From: JAPWJZ01 sp038247245
GTDB lineage: Bacteria > Pseudomonadota > Alphaproteobacteria > Micavibrionales > UBA2020
Direction of reading: 5' to 3'
DNA length: 64,000 nucleotides
Assembly: GCA_038247245.1 (NCBI GenBank)
Contig: JBBRVE010000005.1
Coordinates: forward strand, 1 to 64,000
Position numbers and translations under genes: made by a program. Shown here piece after piece: positions 1 to 8,180 of this stretch. Numbering within the stretch: the stretch's first letter is position 1; each line of letters opens with the position of its first letter. The notes under the pieces are model-generated. The model worked only from the letters and a program-made list of their open reading frames with translations. It was not told the origin of the DNA and did not search any database.

Positions 1-77
1 GCCAGATGAAGCCCAACTTCAACATGAAGAGCGGCGGCGGCGGCGGTGGCAAAACTGCCGGCGGCACCAAGGCTTAA
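1..77 (+). CDS. 3' end of an unidentified protein with a glycine-rich C-terminus
   Basis: Only the last 24 codons lie in the window, in the frame that ends at TAA 75-77. The visible tail reads QMKPNFNMK, then a serine and six glycines, then KTAGGTKA. A stem-loop terminator follows directly, so this is the last gene of its transcript. It precedes the DotA-like pair and could belong to the same secretion system, but nothing in 24 residues shows that. The function is unknown. Confidence 0.6.
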   Translation, partial: QMKPNFNMKSGGGGGGKTAGGTKA

Positions 78-102
78 AGCCGGGCTTCGACCAAAGAAAT
101 CA

Positions 103-130
103 CCGCCGGATCGCAAGATCCGGCGGTTTT
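103..130 (+). terminator. Rho-independent terminator after the partial first gene
   Basis: A perfect 10-bp GC-rich stem (103-112 with 117-126) encloses a GCAA tetraloop and is followed by TTTT. It separates the first transcript from the promoter of the DotA-like gene. Confidence 0.85.
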
Positions 131-178
131 CTTTAGGGGGCAAAAGACGGGCAGGGGCATGAGGGACTTATGTGCCTG

Positions 179-257
179 TAAAATTTTGCATAAATGCCCG
201 TAAATTTGACGGTTTTAAGAAAAAGGCGTAGAATGAAGGAATAAGCCTGATTTAGGT
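179..257 (+). repeat. 79-bp upstream module, copy 1 of 2
   Basis: This stretch is almost identical to 4587-4665 at a constant offset of 4408. The first 52 bp differ at only two positions. Both copies end about 30 bp before the start of a DotA/TraY gene and contain the same -35/-10 pair. The copy looks like part of the duplication that produced the two paralogs. Confidence 0.85.
206..234 (+). promoter_or_regulatory. Sigma70-type promoter of the first DotA-like gene
   Basis: TTGACG (206-211), a 17-bp spacer and TAGAAT (229-234). Transcription would start near 241, giving a leader of about 47 nt to the ATG at 288. The element is conserved in the second copy at 4614-4642. Confidence 0.75.
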
Positions 258-287
258 GTGTGGAACTATTTTCTCGGGGCATCACGC

Positions 288-3200
288 ATGAAACGCATGG
301 TCAAACCTAAGCTTAATCAAGGCATTCCGGCCGAAGAAGAGCTCAAGGTCAACCCTTATCTCGCCCGCCGTATCCGCGAGGCGATGAGCAACCTGCGCGC
401 CCCCCGCATCAAGGCGAAATCGACAGCCGCCTTCGTGTTTTTGCCGCAGTTCCGCATGTGTTTTGAAGGCATGTCGCATCTTTACCCCGCCTTTGTCCGC
501 ACCATGGCGACCATGTTCGCCGAGGTGTCGCTGATTCCCGCGACTCACCCCGCGCTCGAGGCCGATGCTATCACCAAAAAATCCTACAGCTTCCACAAGC
601 TGCTGGGCGAAGTGTGGTTCCGGCTTAAAACCAACCGCGCGACCGCCTATCAATGGACGATGTTCGGCGCGGTCATGATGATGATCATGGCCTTCACCGC
701 CTCGCTGGGCGCGTTCTTCGCGCGGATCTTTCTGGGTGTCGGCGCGGTTGCGCAGGCGCAGATTTTCGAAGCCTTCCGCCATCCCGGCGACCCCTACCTG
801 AAGGGGCAGGGCGTCACCGAACTGGATGCGACCGCCGGCACGATTGCCGGATCGAGCGGCCTGTTCGACCTGCGCGTGCAGGGTAACGGCATTTCGACCG
901 ACTATGCGCTGATGGCGCTCGACAAGGTTTTGCGTCAGGGCATGGCTAGCAACCCCACCGGCGGCGCGCTGCAAAACGCGCTGGGCGGCCTGATGCAGAT
1001 TTATAACTCCGGTATGCTTGTCGTCGCCTGCCTGATGATCGGCTGGATGGTCATTTCCGTCATCATCGACACCGCGAAAACCGGTACGGTCGGTGGCGGA
1101 CGCCACAACATGGTCTGGGTTCCTATCCGCGTGCTGTTCGCGCTTGGCATCATGTTCCCGCTGGGCTCCGCCGGTTTCTCGGGCGGCCAGTACATGGTCG
1201 TGAAGCTTGCGGAATGGGGTTCCAACTTCGGTACGCGCGGCTGGGCGACTTATGTCGCTTCCATCGTCGGCAACCAGACGCTGCTGTCGCCCTATACCGT
1301 CAACAACAACACCAACGTCGTCACCTCGATCAACAAAATCATGGTCTGCCAGGTGGCGTACAACACCTATCTGCAGCAGCGCACCGGCGCGCTTGATGCC
1401 GATCAGGTGATCGAGCTGAAGCAGGACACAATGAGCGGCGCGCCCGGCACCCCGCAGCAAAGCCAGCTTTACATCACCAACCGTTACAGCAACAACACCG
1501 CCAACAATATCTGCGGTGCGATCAAGTTTGCGACGGCCGCGACGCCCGACGACAATAACCAGTTCCTCGACTGGAGCACGGCGACGCCGAACACGGCAAT
1601 GACTGCGTCGACCACGACCGGCACCATGCCCGACAACAACTATAAAAACGTCGGCATGGCAACCGCCGTGAAAGGTTTCCGCGATGCGATGCGTGGCGCG
1701 CTGTCTGCCGATCTGGCTGACACCCCGACCGGCGTTGGCGCGGGTTCTGTCGTGACCGATGCCCGCCAGTTCGCCTGCCAGTTCGTTTCCCGTCGTTTCA
1801 GCGATGGCGGCGGCGCGGGCAACCCCGTGGCCGATATTCCGATGTGCGGAGGCGCAGCGGCTGCCGCCACCGACCCCGATACGGCGTCGCACCAGAACAT
1901 GCTGAACACCATGCAGGCCGCGATGATGGCCGCCTATACCGGCGGCGGACGCGGCGCGCTCAACAACTATGTGGGCACCACATCGGCCAGCCCGATGATG
2001 ACCGAAATGTCGAGCCGCGGCTGGGCCGGCATGGCCATGTGGTATCAGGACATTGCGAACCTGAACAACGTGCAGTACACGGCGCAGGAACCGATGGCAA
2101 CGGTCGAGCCCGGCTCGATCTGGTCGGGTTCCGGCGGTGCGGGCTGGGAGCGTTGCGCGGGTGATGCCAGTGAATCAGGCGAGCAGTGCAAAATCTCCGG
2201 CCTTGAGGACAAAGTGTTCTCGGTCATGAACGAATACGACCGTTGGTGGGGTGTTTCCGGCCTTTCGGGTGCGCCCGGTAAAGTTGGCCAGGCCGCGGCT
2301 TCGTCCAACCAGGAACTGAACCCCGCGGTTGGCTCCTCGATCGGCTCGATCCTGTCATGGATCGGCAACGTGTCGATCGGCGACAACGGCATCCTGACCG
2401 TGCTGACGCGCTTTATCTTCCCGCGTGCGGCCGGCGTGTTCCTGTTCAAGGCTGTCGACCTGTCGGCGACCAACACCTATCCGCTGGCGCAGCTGTCGGA
2501 CACCGGCCATAGCGTGCTGGGCATCGGCGCGCTGCTGTGGACGGGCGTCTCGATCCTGCAGGCTGTCTCCACGATTGACGGCGCGGGTTTCTCGCTGGGT
2601 AAAGGTCTTGCCTTCTCGGCGCTGATGGGCGCGCTTGCCTCCGTCGGCTCCATGATGATTTTGGCGGGCTGCGTGATTTCCTTCTATCTGCCGGCGCTGC
2701 CGTTTATCCGCGTCGCGTTTTCGGTGCTGACATGGCTGACCTCGGTGTTCGAGGCTGTCGTGATGGTACCGGTTGCGGCGCTGACCCACCTGTCCACCAT
2801 GGGGCCCGGCCTGATGGGTAACCACGGGCGGACGGCCTGGACGCTGTGGTTCAACGTCTTTATGCGCCCGATCCTGACTGTTTTCGGCTTTGTCGCCGGT
2901 ATGCTGTGCTATTCGACCTTCGCTGTGTTCTTCCACACGACGTTCGAACAGGGCGCGGCATCGGTGATGTCGACGCATTGGTACCCGATGCAGATCCTTG
3001 CCAAGGTCGCGTATTCGGTTATCTATCTCGGCACGCTTTATGCGGCTGCGAACACCTCTTTCAAGCTGCTGGACGTATTCCCCAACCACCTGATGCGCTG
3101 GCTGGGTGAATGGGGCGCGAAACAGGATACGGCGCTGCTCGACGGCCGTTCCAACATCGGCGGCGGCCTCGGCTTCGCGGGTGCGACACTGATCAAGAAC

Positions 3201-4451
3201 CTGGAATCGGCGATCCCGATGTCGCAGGGCTGGAACGTGCGTAACCTGATCAAGAGCGACGACGAACTGACCAACCTCAGAAACCCGAACAGTGTCGCGT
3301 CCCGCGCGGTGGCCATGGGCGTGCGTGACGAACTGCTGACCGATACCAAACTTGCGCGCAAGGAATCGGATATGCAGCTTGCCCGTTCCCGCATGACCGC
3401 GGATGAACGCGACCGCATGGCCAATATGTCGTCGGGCGACAAGGACCGCTTCCTGCAGCACAAATTCCTGGAGCAGGAGAACAAAAAATATAAACGCTTC
3501 GGCTTCGAGCGCGGCATCGGCTACAGCCTGAACACGACCGGCAAGGCAGGGTACAGCAGTTTGGGCACCTCCGTTGCGGGCCTGAACATGCATGCCAGCA
3601 TGAACCCGCGCCGCTGGTTCTCCCGCAACGAGGGCGGCAAGAGTATGGGCGGTTCCGGCTTCCATTTCGGTGAAAAACTGGCCGGTCACGGCCAGCGCGG
3701 CCACAAGGACAACGACCAGGGCTTCCGCGAACTGGACGGCCCGTCGATTGGTCGCAGCCAGATGGCCGGTATTTCCGTCTCCGACAGCGCGCTCGATGGC
3801 GCTCTCTCGGGTGGCGCCGGCTCGGGCATGGACCTGATGAACGCAACCCAGATGGCAAGCGTGCGCCAGAAAATCGAAAACCAGATGTCGGGCGCCGACG
3901 CCGTCAACTATGTGTCGATGTCGGATGCGGACAAAGACAGCTTTATCCGCCGCTATTACGAAACCGACCCTGAACTGTTCGCGCCTGGCGTGGGCAAATC
4001 GGGCACGGACGCGATGTTCGGCTACATGAAAGCGCAGGACGAGCTGAATACAATCAGCAAATTGGGGCTTGGCGGTGCCGCCCTTGACGAGGCGACTCGC
4101 GAACCCCGCCAGACGATCGGCTATGCGCAAGCGATGTGGGAAGAGAAAAACGCAGGTTCCGACGTCAACTCGCAATGGGGCTTCATGACCCGCGATGAAA
4201 AAGCGGCCGTCGCCATGGCGCACGGCAAGCTGGTGGAATCGCGTGACCGTGCGGCCGAGAACGAAATGTCATCCGAACAGCGTATGGCATGGAAAAACGC
4301 CGATATCGCAAAACGCGAGCAATTCTCGGATGCGAAATACGCCGAAAGCGTGATGCGCGGGCTGGTTGCCAAGGGCGTTGCGAACGAAGGCAAGCTCAAC
4401 GACCTGATCAAGGCGAACGAAGCGCTGGGTGCCAAGCTGTTCAAGATCTGA
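288..4451 (+). CDS. DotA/TraY-family inner-membrane protein (long paralog)
   Basis: A 1387-residue protein of the DotA/TraY family, the polytopic inner-membrane component of Dot/Icm and IncI conjugation (type IVB) systems. Residue numbers here are from the ATG at 288. Hydrophobic segments lie near 128-155 and 243-265, with the family-like stretch 'PIRVLFALGIMFPLG' near 280. After a long polar region with several cysteines, four or more further segments follow from about 745 to 940. A hydrophilic tail of about 440 residues follows, roughly 300 longer than in the paralog at 4693. The ATG at 288 was preferred over the in-frame GTG at 258 because it gives a GGGG ribosome site and the same leader length as the paralog. 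The gene has its own promoter and terminator. The family call rests on recognised sequence pattern; the exact role is inferred. Confidence 0.8.
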   Translation: MKRMVKPKLNQGIPAEEELKVNPYLARRIREAMSNLRAPRIKAKSTAAFVFLPQFRMCFEGMSHLYPAFVRTMATMFAEVSLIPATHPALEADAITKKSYSFHKLLGEVWFRLKTNRATAYQWTMFGAVMMMIMAFTASLGAFFARIFLGVGAVAQAQIFEAFRHPGDPYLKGQGVTELDATAGTIAGSSGLFDLRVQGNGISTDYALMALDKVLRQGMASNPTGGALQNALGGLMQIYNSGMLVVACLMIGWMVISVIIDTAKTGTVGGGRHNMVWVPIRVLFALGIMFPLGSAGFSGGQYMVVKLAEWGSNFGTRGWATYVASIVGNQTLLSPYTVNNNTNVVTSINKIMVCQVAYNTYLQQRTGALDADQVIELKQDTMSGAPGTPQQSQLYITNRYSNNTANNICGAIKFATAATPDDNNQFLDWSTATPNTAMTASTTTGTMPDNNYKNVGMATAVKGFRDAMRGALSADLADTPTGVGAGSVVTDARQFACQFVSRRFSDGGGAGNPVADIPMCGGAAAAATDPDTASHQNMLNTMQAAMMAAYTGGGRGALNNYVGTTSASPMMTEMSSRGWAGMAMWYQDIANLNNVQYTAQEPMATVEPGSIWSGSGGAGWERCAGDASESGEQCKISGLEDKVFSVMNEYDRWWGVSGLSGAPGKVGQAAASSNQELNPAVGSSIGSILSWIGNVSIGDNGILTVLTRFIFPRAAGVFLFKAVDLSATNTYPLAQLSDTGHSVLGIGALLWTGVSILQAVSTIDGAGFSLGKGLAFSALMGALASVGSMMILAGCVISFYLPALPFIRVAFSVLTWLTSVFEAVVMVPVAALTHLSTMGPGLMGNHGRTAWTLWFNVFMRPILTVFGFVAGMLCYSTFAVFFHTTFEQGAASVMSTHWYPMQILAKVAYSVIYLGTLYAAANTSFKLLDVFPNHLMRWLGEWGAKQDTALLDGRSNIGGGLGFAGATLIKNLESAIPMSQGWNVRNLIKSDDELTNLRNPNSVASRAVAMGVRDELLTDTKLARKESDMQLARSRMTADERDRMANMSSGDKDRFLQHKFLEQENKKYKRFGFERGIGYSLNTTGKAGYSSLGTSVAGLNMHASMNPRRWFSRNEGGKSMGGSGFHFGEKLAGHGQRGHKDNDQGFRELDGPSIGRSQMAGISVSDSALDGALSGGAGSGMDLMNATQMASVRQKIENQMSGADAVNYVSMSDADKDSFIRRYYETDPELFAPGVGKSGTDAMFGYMKAQDELNTISKLGLGGAALDEATREPRQTIGYAQAMWEEKNAGSDVNSQWGFMTRDEKAAVAMAHGKLVESRDRAAENEMSSEQRMAWKNADIAKREQFSDAKYAESVMRGLVAKGVANEGKLNDLIKANEALGAKLFKI

Positions 4452-4480
4452 ACGGGTGTGCCTGTATCACGGTAATAACG

Positions 4481-4513
4481 CACCGCCGGGCACATGTCCG
4501 GCGGTGTCTTTTT
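4481..4513 (+). terminator. Rho-independent terminator after the first DotA-like gene
   Basis: A 9-bp stem (4481-4489 with 4498-4506) with an 8-nt loop is followed by TCTTTTT. It ends the first paralog's transcript before the second promoter module. Confidence 0.85.
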
Positions 4514-4540
4514 CGGGCGGGCGCATCACCGCCCCGCTGG

Positions 4541-4556
4541 TTAGGTTTTTGTTAAC
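4541..4556 (+). promoter_or_regulatory. CtrA-box-like sequence upstream of the second DotA-like gene
   Basis: TTAG, seven bases, then TTAAC: one mismatch to the CtrA consensus TTAA-N7-TTAAC. It lies about 60 bp upstream of the -35 element at 4614. A single such match can occur by chance; copy 1 has no equivalent in the same place. Confidence 0.3.
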
Positions 4557-4586
4557 TATATGAGATTACTTGCCAATTCCGTCCCA

Positions 4587-4665
4587 TAAAATTTTGCATA
4601 AATGTCCATAAATTTGACGGTTTTAAGAAAAAGGCGTACAATTTAAGAATAAGCCTGTTATAGGT
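4587..4665 (+). repeat. 79-bp upstream module, copy 2 of 2
   Basis: Matches 179-257 at offset 4408, including the AT-rich block before the -35 element, the spacer, and the 'AATAAGCCTG' stretch after the -10. Conservation outside coding sequence suggests recent duplication or selection on shared control. Confidence 0.85.
4614..4642 (+). promoter_or_regulatory. Sigma70-type promoter of the second DotA-like gene
   Basis: TTGACG (4614-4619), a 17-bp spacer and TACAAT (4637-4642). This is slightly closer to consensus than copy 1. The predicted start near 4649 leaves a leader of about 44 nt to the ATG at 4693. Confidence 0.75.
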
Positions 4666-4692
4666 TCCGGTCTTTATTTGCAGGGCAAAACC

Positions 4693-7600
4693 ATGAGCGA
4701 TTCCAAGCATAAGGGTTTAATTGCGGACGGTCTTCGCGCACTCGCGGAGCTACGCAAGGACAAAAAGGCCGATGCCGCCGTCGAGAGATTCGCAACCGGC
4801 GAGCGTGTTACAGGCCGCCGCACCCTTACGGACGTACAAAAAGCCGCCAGCCCCTATGCCGAAAAACGCGCGCTGGAGAAGCGCGAGATCGCGGAAGGCA
4901 AACGCCAGCCGTTCCGCATCAAGGGCTCCGCCATCGCCGCCTTCATGTTCCTGCCGCAGTTCAGCCTGTGCTTCCGCGGCTTTTCGCACATCTATCCCGT
5001 GTTCATGCGCATCATGGCGCAGGTGCTGGTGCAGGCGTCACTGCTGCCCAATGACCATCCCGCCGTGAACTATGGCGCCGAAGGCGTTCCCAATGTCAGC
5101 TTCCGCAAGATGATGGGTGATGTCTGGTTCAAGCTGCGCACCACGCGCCGCACCGGCATGTACCAGTACGGCATGTTCGCCGTCGTCGTCATGATGATCG
5201 TGACGCTGACTGCCACGATTGGTACTTTCTTCGCCCGTATCTTTCTGGGTGTCGGCGAAGTCGCACAGGCGCAGTTGTTCTTCACGCACCCCGGCAACCC
5301 CTACGGCGCCGGCGCGGGCAAGACAGACATGGGCAACGTGGGTGCCATCACGGGCGCGGGCGGCCTGTTCGACGGCCGCGTCGCCAACAACAATATCTCG
5401 ACCGATTACGGCCTGATGGTGCTGGACAAGATCCTGCGTCAGGCGGCAGCCGATACGCCGAATGGCGGCGCGCTGCAGAACGCCCTTGCCGGCATGATGG
5501 GCGCCTATAACACCGGCGTCATCACGATTGCCTGCGTCATGATGCTGTGGATGATCGTTTCCATTGTCATCGACACCGCAAAAACCGGTGTGTTCGGCGG
5601 CGGCCGCCATAACATGGTCTGGGCGCCGATCCGCGTGATGTTCGCGCTTGGCCTGCTGTTCCCGCTCGGCTCGGGCTTTTCGTCCGGCCAGTATGCCGTG
5701 ATGAAGCTTGCGGAATGGGGTTCCAACTTCGGTACGCGCGCCTGGTCGCAATATGTGGCGGGCGTTGTGGGCGACCAGTCGCTGCTGGCGCCCTTCGCGG
5801 TCAATAACGCAACCTCCCTCGTCAACAGCATCGGCAAGGTGATGGTCTGCCAGGTGGCCTTCAACACCTACCTGCAGCAAACGCAGGGCGGCCTGCCGCC
5901 CGACCAGGTGATCCGTCGCGTGCAGGACGTGACGCCGAACCTCGGCACCATCACAAACCGCTATACCAACAACACCGGCTCCAACGTCTGCGGCACGATC
6001 AGCTATTCGACCGCCTCCACCGCCGACGACATGGACAAGTTCCTGGCGTGGTCGGCGATGGTGCCTTCGACCCCGATGACGGGCTCGACTCCGATTGTGA
6101 GCGGCACGGATTATAACGCTGCCCCCAACTTCACGATTGCCGCCCGCGCGTTCCGTAATGCGATGCGTGGCGCGCTGGAACCTGCGATGCAGGACAGCGC
6201 GACCAGCGCGCTGGGTTCCGGCGGTACGGTCATTGAAATGGCCCGCCGCTTCGCCTGCCGCTATGTTGCCCGCAAATTCCCGGACGGCGGCACGGGCACC
6301 AGCCCTGTCGGCGCGATTCCTCAATGCGACGCGGCGACGACGGCTGCGGCCGCTGCCGACCCCACGATGGCCGAACAGCAGGCAATGTCGAACCAGTTGC
6401 AGACCGACATCATGGCCGCCTATGACGGCCCCGGCAAAACCGCCCTGACGACCTATATCGGCGGCCCGATGGTGGCGCAGATGAATGCGCGCGGCTGGGC
6501 GGGCATGGGCATGTGGTATCAGGACATCACCAACATGAACAGCCTGATGGCAGGCGCACAACAACCGACCGCGACCGTTGAACCGGGTTCCGTGTGGATC
6601 GGTGCCGGCGGATCCGGCTGGCTGCGTTGCATCGGATCGAAAATCATCGGCCGCTCGTGCCGTATCTCGGGCCTCGAGGAAAAAGTCCTCGGCGCGCTCG
6701 ACGGCTACGACAAATGGTGGGCGAACTCGACGGCGCCCGGCAGCCCCGGCCGCAGCCTGAACACGGCTTCCACCGGCGGCCGCGACATCAACACGGGTTC
6801 CAGCGGAAGTTTGAAAAACCTGATGGCGGCGTTTAAAAACCTCTCGGGTGGCGACAACAACATCGCGTCGACGCTCGCGCGCTTCTTCGTGCCCAGCCAT
6901 GGCGGCGCGTTTATCTTCCGCGCGGTCGATTTGGCCGCAACCGGCACTTACCCCCTCGCGCAGCTGGCCAATACCGGCCATAGCGTGCTGGGTACGGGCG
7001 CCCTGCTCTGGGGCGGCGTGACACTGGTGCAGGCGGTATCGACGCTGAAAGGCTTCGGCTTCTCGCTTGGTATCGGTGTCGCCGTTTCCTCGCTGCTCAA
7101 CGCGTTTGCCACGATCGGTACCGCGATGATCGTGTCGGGCCTGATGATTTCCTTCTACCTGCCTGTTCTGCCGTTCCTGCGCGTTGCCTTCTCGGTCCTG
7201 ACCTGGATGGTGTCGGTGTTCGAGGCGGTGGTGATGGTGCCTGTCGCGGCGCTGGCGCACCTGGTCTCGACCGGTGACGGCCTGACGGCGGGGCAGCCGC
7301 AGTTGCGCACGGCATGGATCATGTGGCTGAACGTGCTGATGCGCCCTGTGCTGACGGTGATGGGCTTTGTCGCCGGTATGCTGATCTATAATACCTTTGC
7401 TGTGTTCTTCCACACGACCTTCTCGCAGGGTGCTGCTTCGGTCATCTCGTCCAACAACTACTTCATGGCGCTGATGGCCAAGGTCTGTTATTCGGTCATC
7501 TATCTGGGCACGCTGTACACGGCTGCGAACACTTCGTTCAAGCTGCTCGACATCTTCCCGGAAAACCTGATCCGCTGGATGGGCGGTTCGCCGGATCGCA

Positions 7601-7989
7601 GCGTCTCTGCTTCGCTGGGTCAGGGCCATGACGGCAACATGTACGCTGCAACCCGCGTCTTCAACCAGATGCAGCCGCGAGGCGACGTGGCGATCAAGGA
7701 TGCGGATACTCTTGCTGCCGAGCGCCAGCAACTGGCAAGCCGTGCCGACAACATGAAGGCGAACGCCAAGGACAAAGCGCTGAGCGGCGACGAACGCAAG
7801 CAGGCCGCGATCGACAAGAGCAACACGATCGACGGGCTGAACGCCAAGGACAAAGCCGCCTACAACAAGATGAGCCCCGACAAGCAGGACGATTTCCTGG
7901 CATCCAAGTTCAAGGAACAGGCAAACGCCAAATACGTCCGCCTGCCATGGGAAAAAGGCCTCACCGGCAAGCGCGGTTACCAGACCTAG
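4693..7989 (+). CDS. DotA/TraY-family inner-membrane protein (short paralog)
   Basis: A 1098-residue paralog of the protein at 288, colinear over nearly its whole length. It shares the N-terminal 'AAFMFLPQF' block, the 'NMVWAPIRVMFALGLLFPLG' stretch, the cysteine-containing polar region and the C-terminal membrane cluster. Its last membrane segment lies near residues 925-955. The tail after it is only about 140 residues and ends in a region similar to the middle of the longer paralog's tail (MS..K.D.FL..KF.EQ...KY). The ATG at 4693 has AGGG seven bases upstream; the in-frame TTG at 4678 is a weaker choice. The protein is expected in the inner membrane as part of a type IVB-like apparatus. Two adjacent copies of this component are unusual and suggest specialised or alternative subunits. 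Confidence 0.8.
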   Translation: MSDSKHKGLIADGLRALAELRKDKKADAAVERFATGERVTGRRTLTDVQKAASPYAEKRALEKREIAEGKRQPFRIKGSAIAAFMFLPQFSLCFRGFSHIYPVFMRIMAQVLVQASLLPNDHPAVNYGAEGVPNVSFRKMMGDVWFKLRTTRRTGMYQYGMFAVVVMMIVTLTATIGTFFARIFLGVGEVAQAQLFFTHPGNPYGAGAGKTDMGNVGAITGAGGLFDGRVANNNISTDYGLMVLDKILRQAAADTPNGGALQNALAGMMGAYNTGVITIACVMMLWMIVSIVIDTAKTGVFGGGRHNMVWAPIRVMFALGLLFPLGSGFSSGQYAVMKLAEWGSNFGTRAWSQYVAGVVGDQSLLAPFAVNNATSLVNSIGKVMVCQVAFNTYLQQTQGGLPPDQVIRRVQDVTPNLGTITNRYTNNTGSNVCGTISYSTASTADDMDKFLAWSAMVPSTPMTGSTPIVSGTDYNAAPNFTIAARAFRNAMRGALEPAMQDSATSALGSGGTVIEMARRFACRYVARKFPDGGTGTSPVGAIPQCDAATTAAAAADPTMAEQQAMSNQLQTDIMAAYDGPGKTALTTYIGGPMVAQMNARGWAGMGMWYQDITNMNSLMAGAQQPTATVEPGSVWIGAGGSGWLRCIGSKIIGRSCRISGLEEKVLGALDGYDKWWANSTAPGSPGRSLNTASTGGRDINTGSSGSLKNLMAAFKNLSGGDNNIASTLARFFVPSHGGAFIFRAVDLAATGTYPLAQLANTGHSVLGTGALLWGGVTLVQAVSTLKGFGFSLGIGVAVSSLLNAFATIGTAMIVSGLMISFYLPVLPFLRVAFSVLTWMVSVFEAVVMVPVAALAHLVSTGDGLTAGQPQLRTAWIMWLNVLMRPVLTVMGFVAGMLIYNTFAVFFHTTFSQGAASVISSNNYFMALMAKVCYSVIYLGTLYTAANTSFKLLDIFPENLIRWMGGSPDRSVSASLGQGHDGNMYAATRVFNQMQPRGDVAIKDADTLAAERQQLASRADNMKANAKDKALSGDERKQAAIDKSNTIDGLNAKDKAAYNKMSPDKQDDFLASKFKEQANAKYVRLPWEKGLTGKRGYQT

Positions 7990-8011
7990 CAACGCCGATA
8001 TTATCTTCGAT

Positions 8012-8043
8012 AAAACCGCCGGGCCTGAAACCCCGGCGGTTTT
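8012..8043 (+). terminator. Terminator after the second DotA-like gene
   Basis: A 12-bp stem (AAAACCGCCGGG with its complement, 8012-8023 and 8032-8043) with an 8-nt loop. The A-tract before and the T-tract after would let it work on both strands. Confidence 0.85.
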
Positions 8044-8102
8044 CGTTTGAGCATGGGGTTTCGGTTCCCCGCATTTGCACAAAAATGCCGCATTTGTGCG
8101 TC

Positions 8103-8131
8103 TTGCCACCGGTGACCGGGGCGGGTATAGT
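8103..8131 (+). promoter_or_regulatory. Promoter of the yejABEF operon
   Basis: TTGCCA (8103-8108), a 17-bp spacer and TATAGT (8126-8131), about 50 bp before the yejA start. Confidence 0.6.
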
Positions 8132-8180
8132 AACCCCACGGCATCTGATGCTTAACCCCTTGGATTATCAGGAGATTTAA

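Noticed and set aside
282..4223. Long antisense frames opposite the first DotA-like gene
   Set aside because: Same reason: no ribosome sites or family motifs, and arginine/histidine-rich shadow composition.
5038..8139. Very long open frame (1033 codons) antisense to the second DotA-like gene
   Set aside because: It is the mirror of a GC-rich coding gene. Its composition (Arg/His/Gly/Gln-rich) is typical of antisense shadows, and the plus-strand protein has clear family features.
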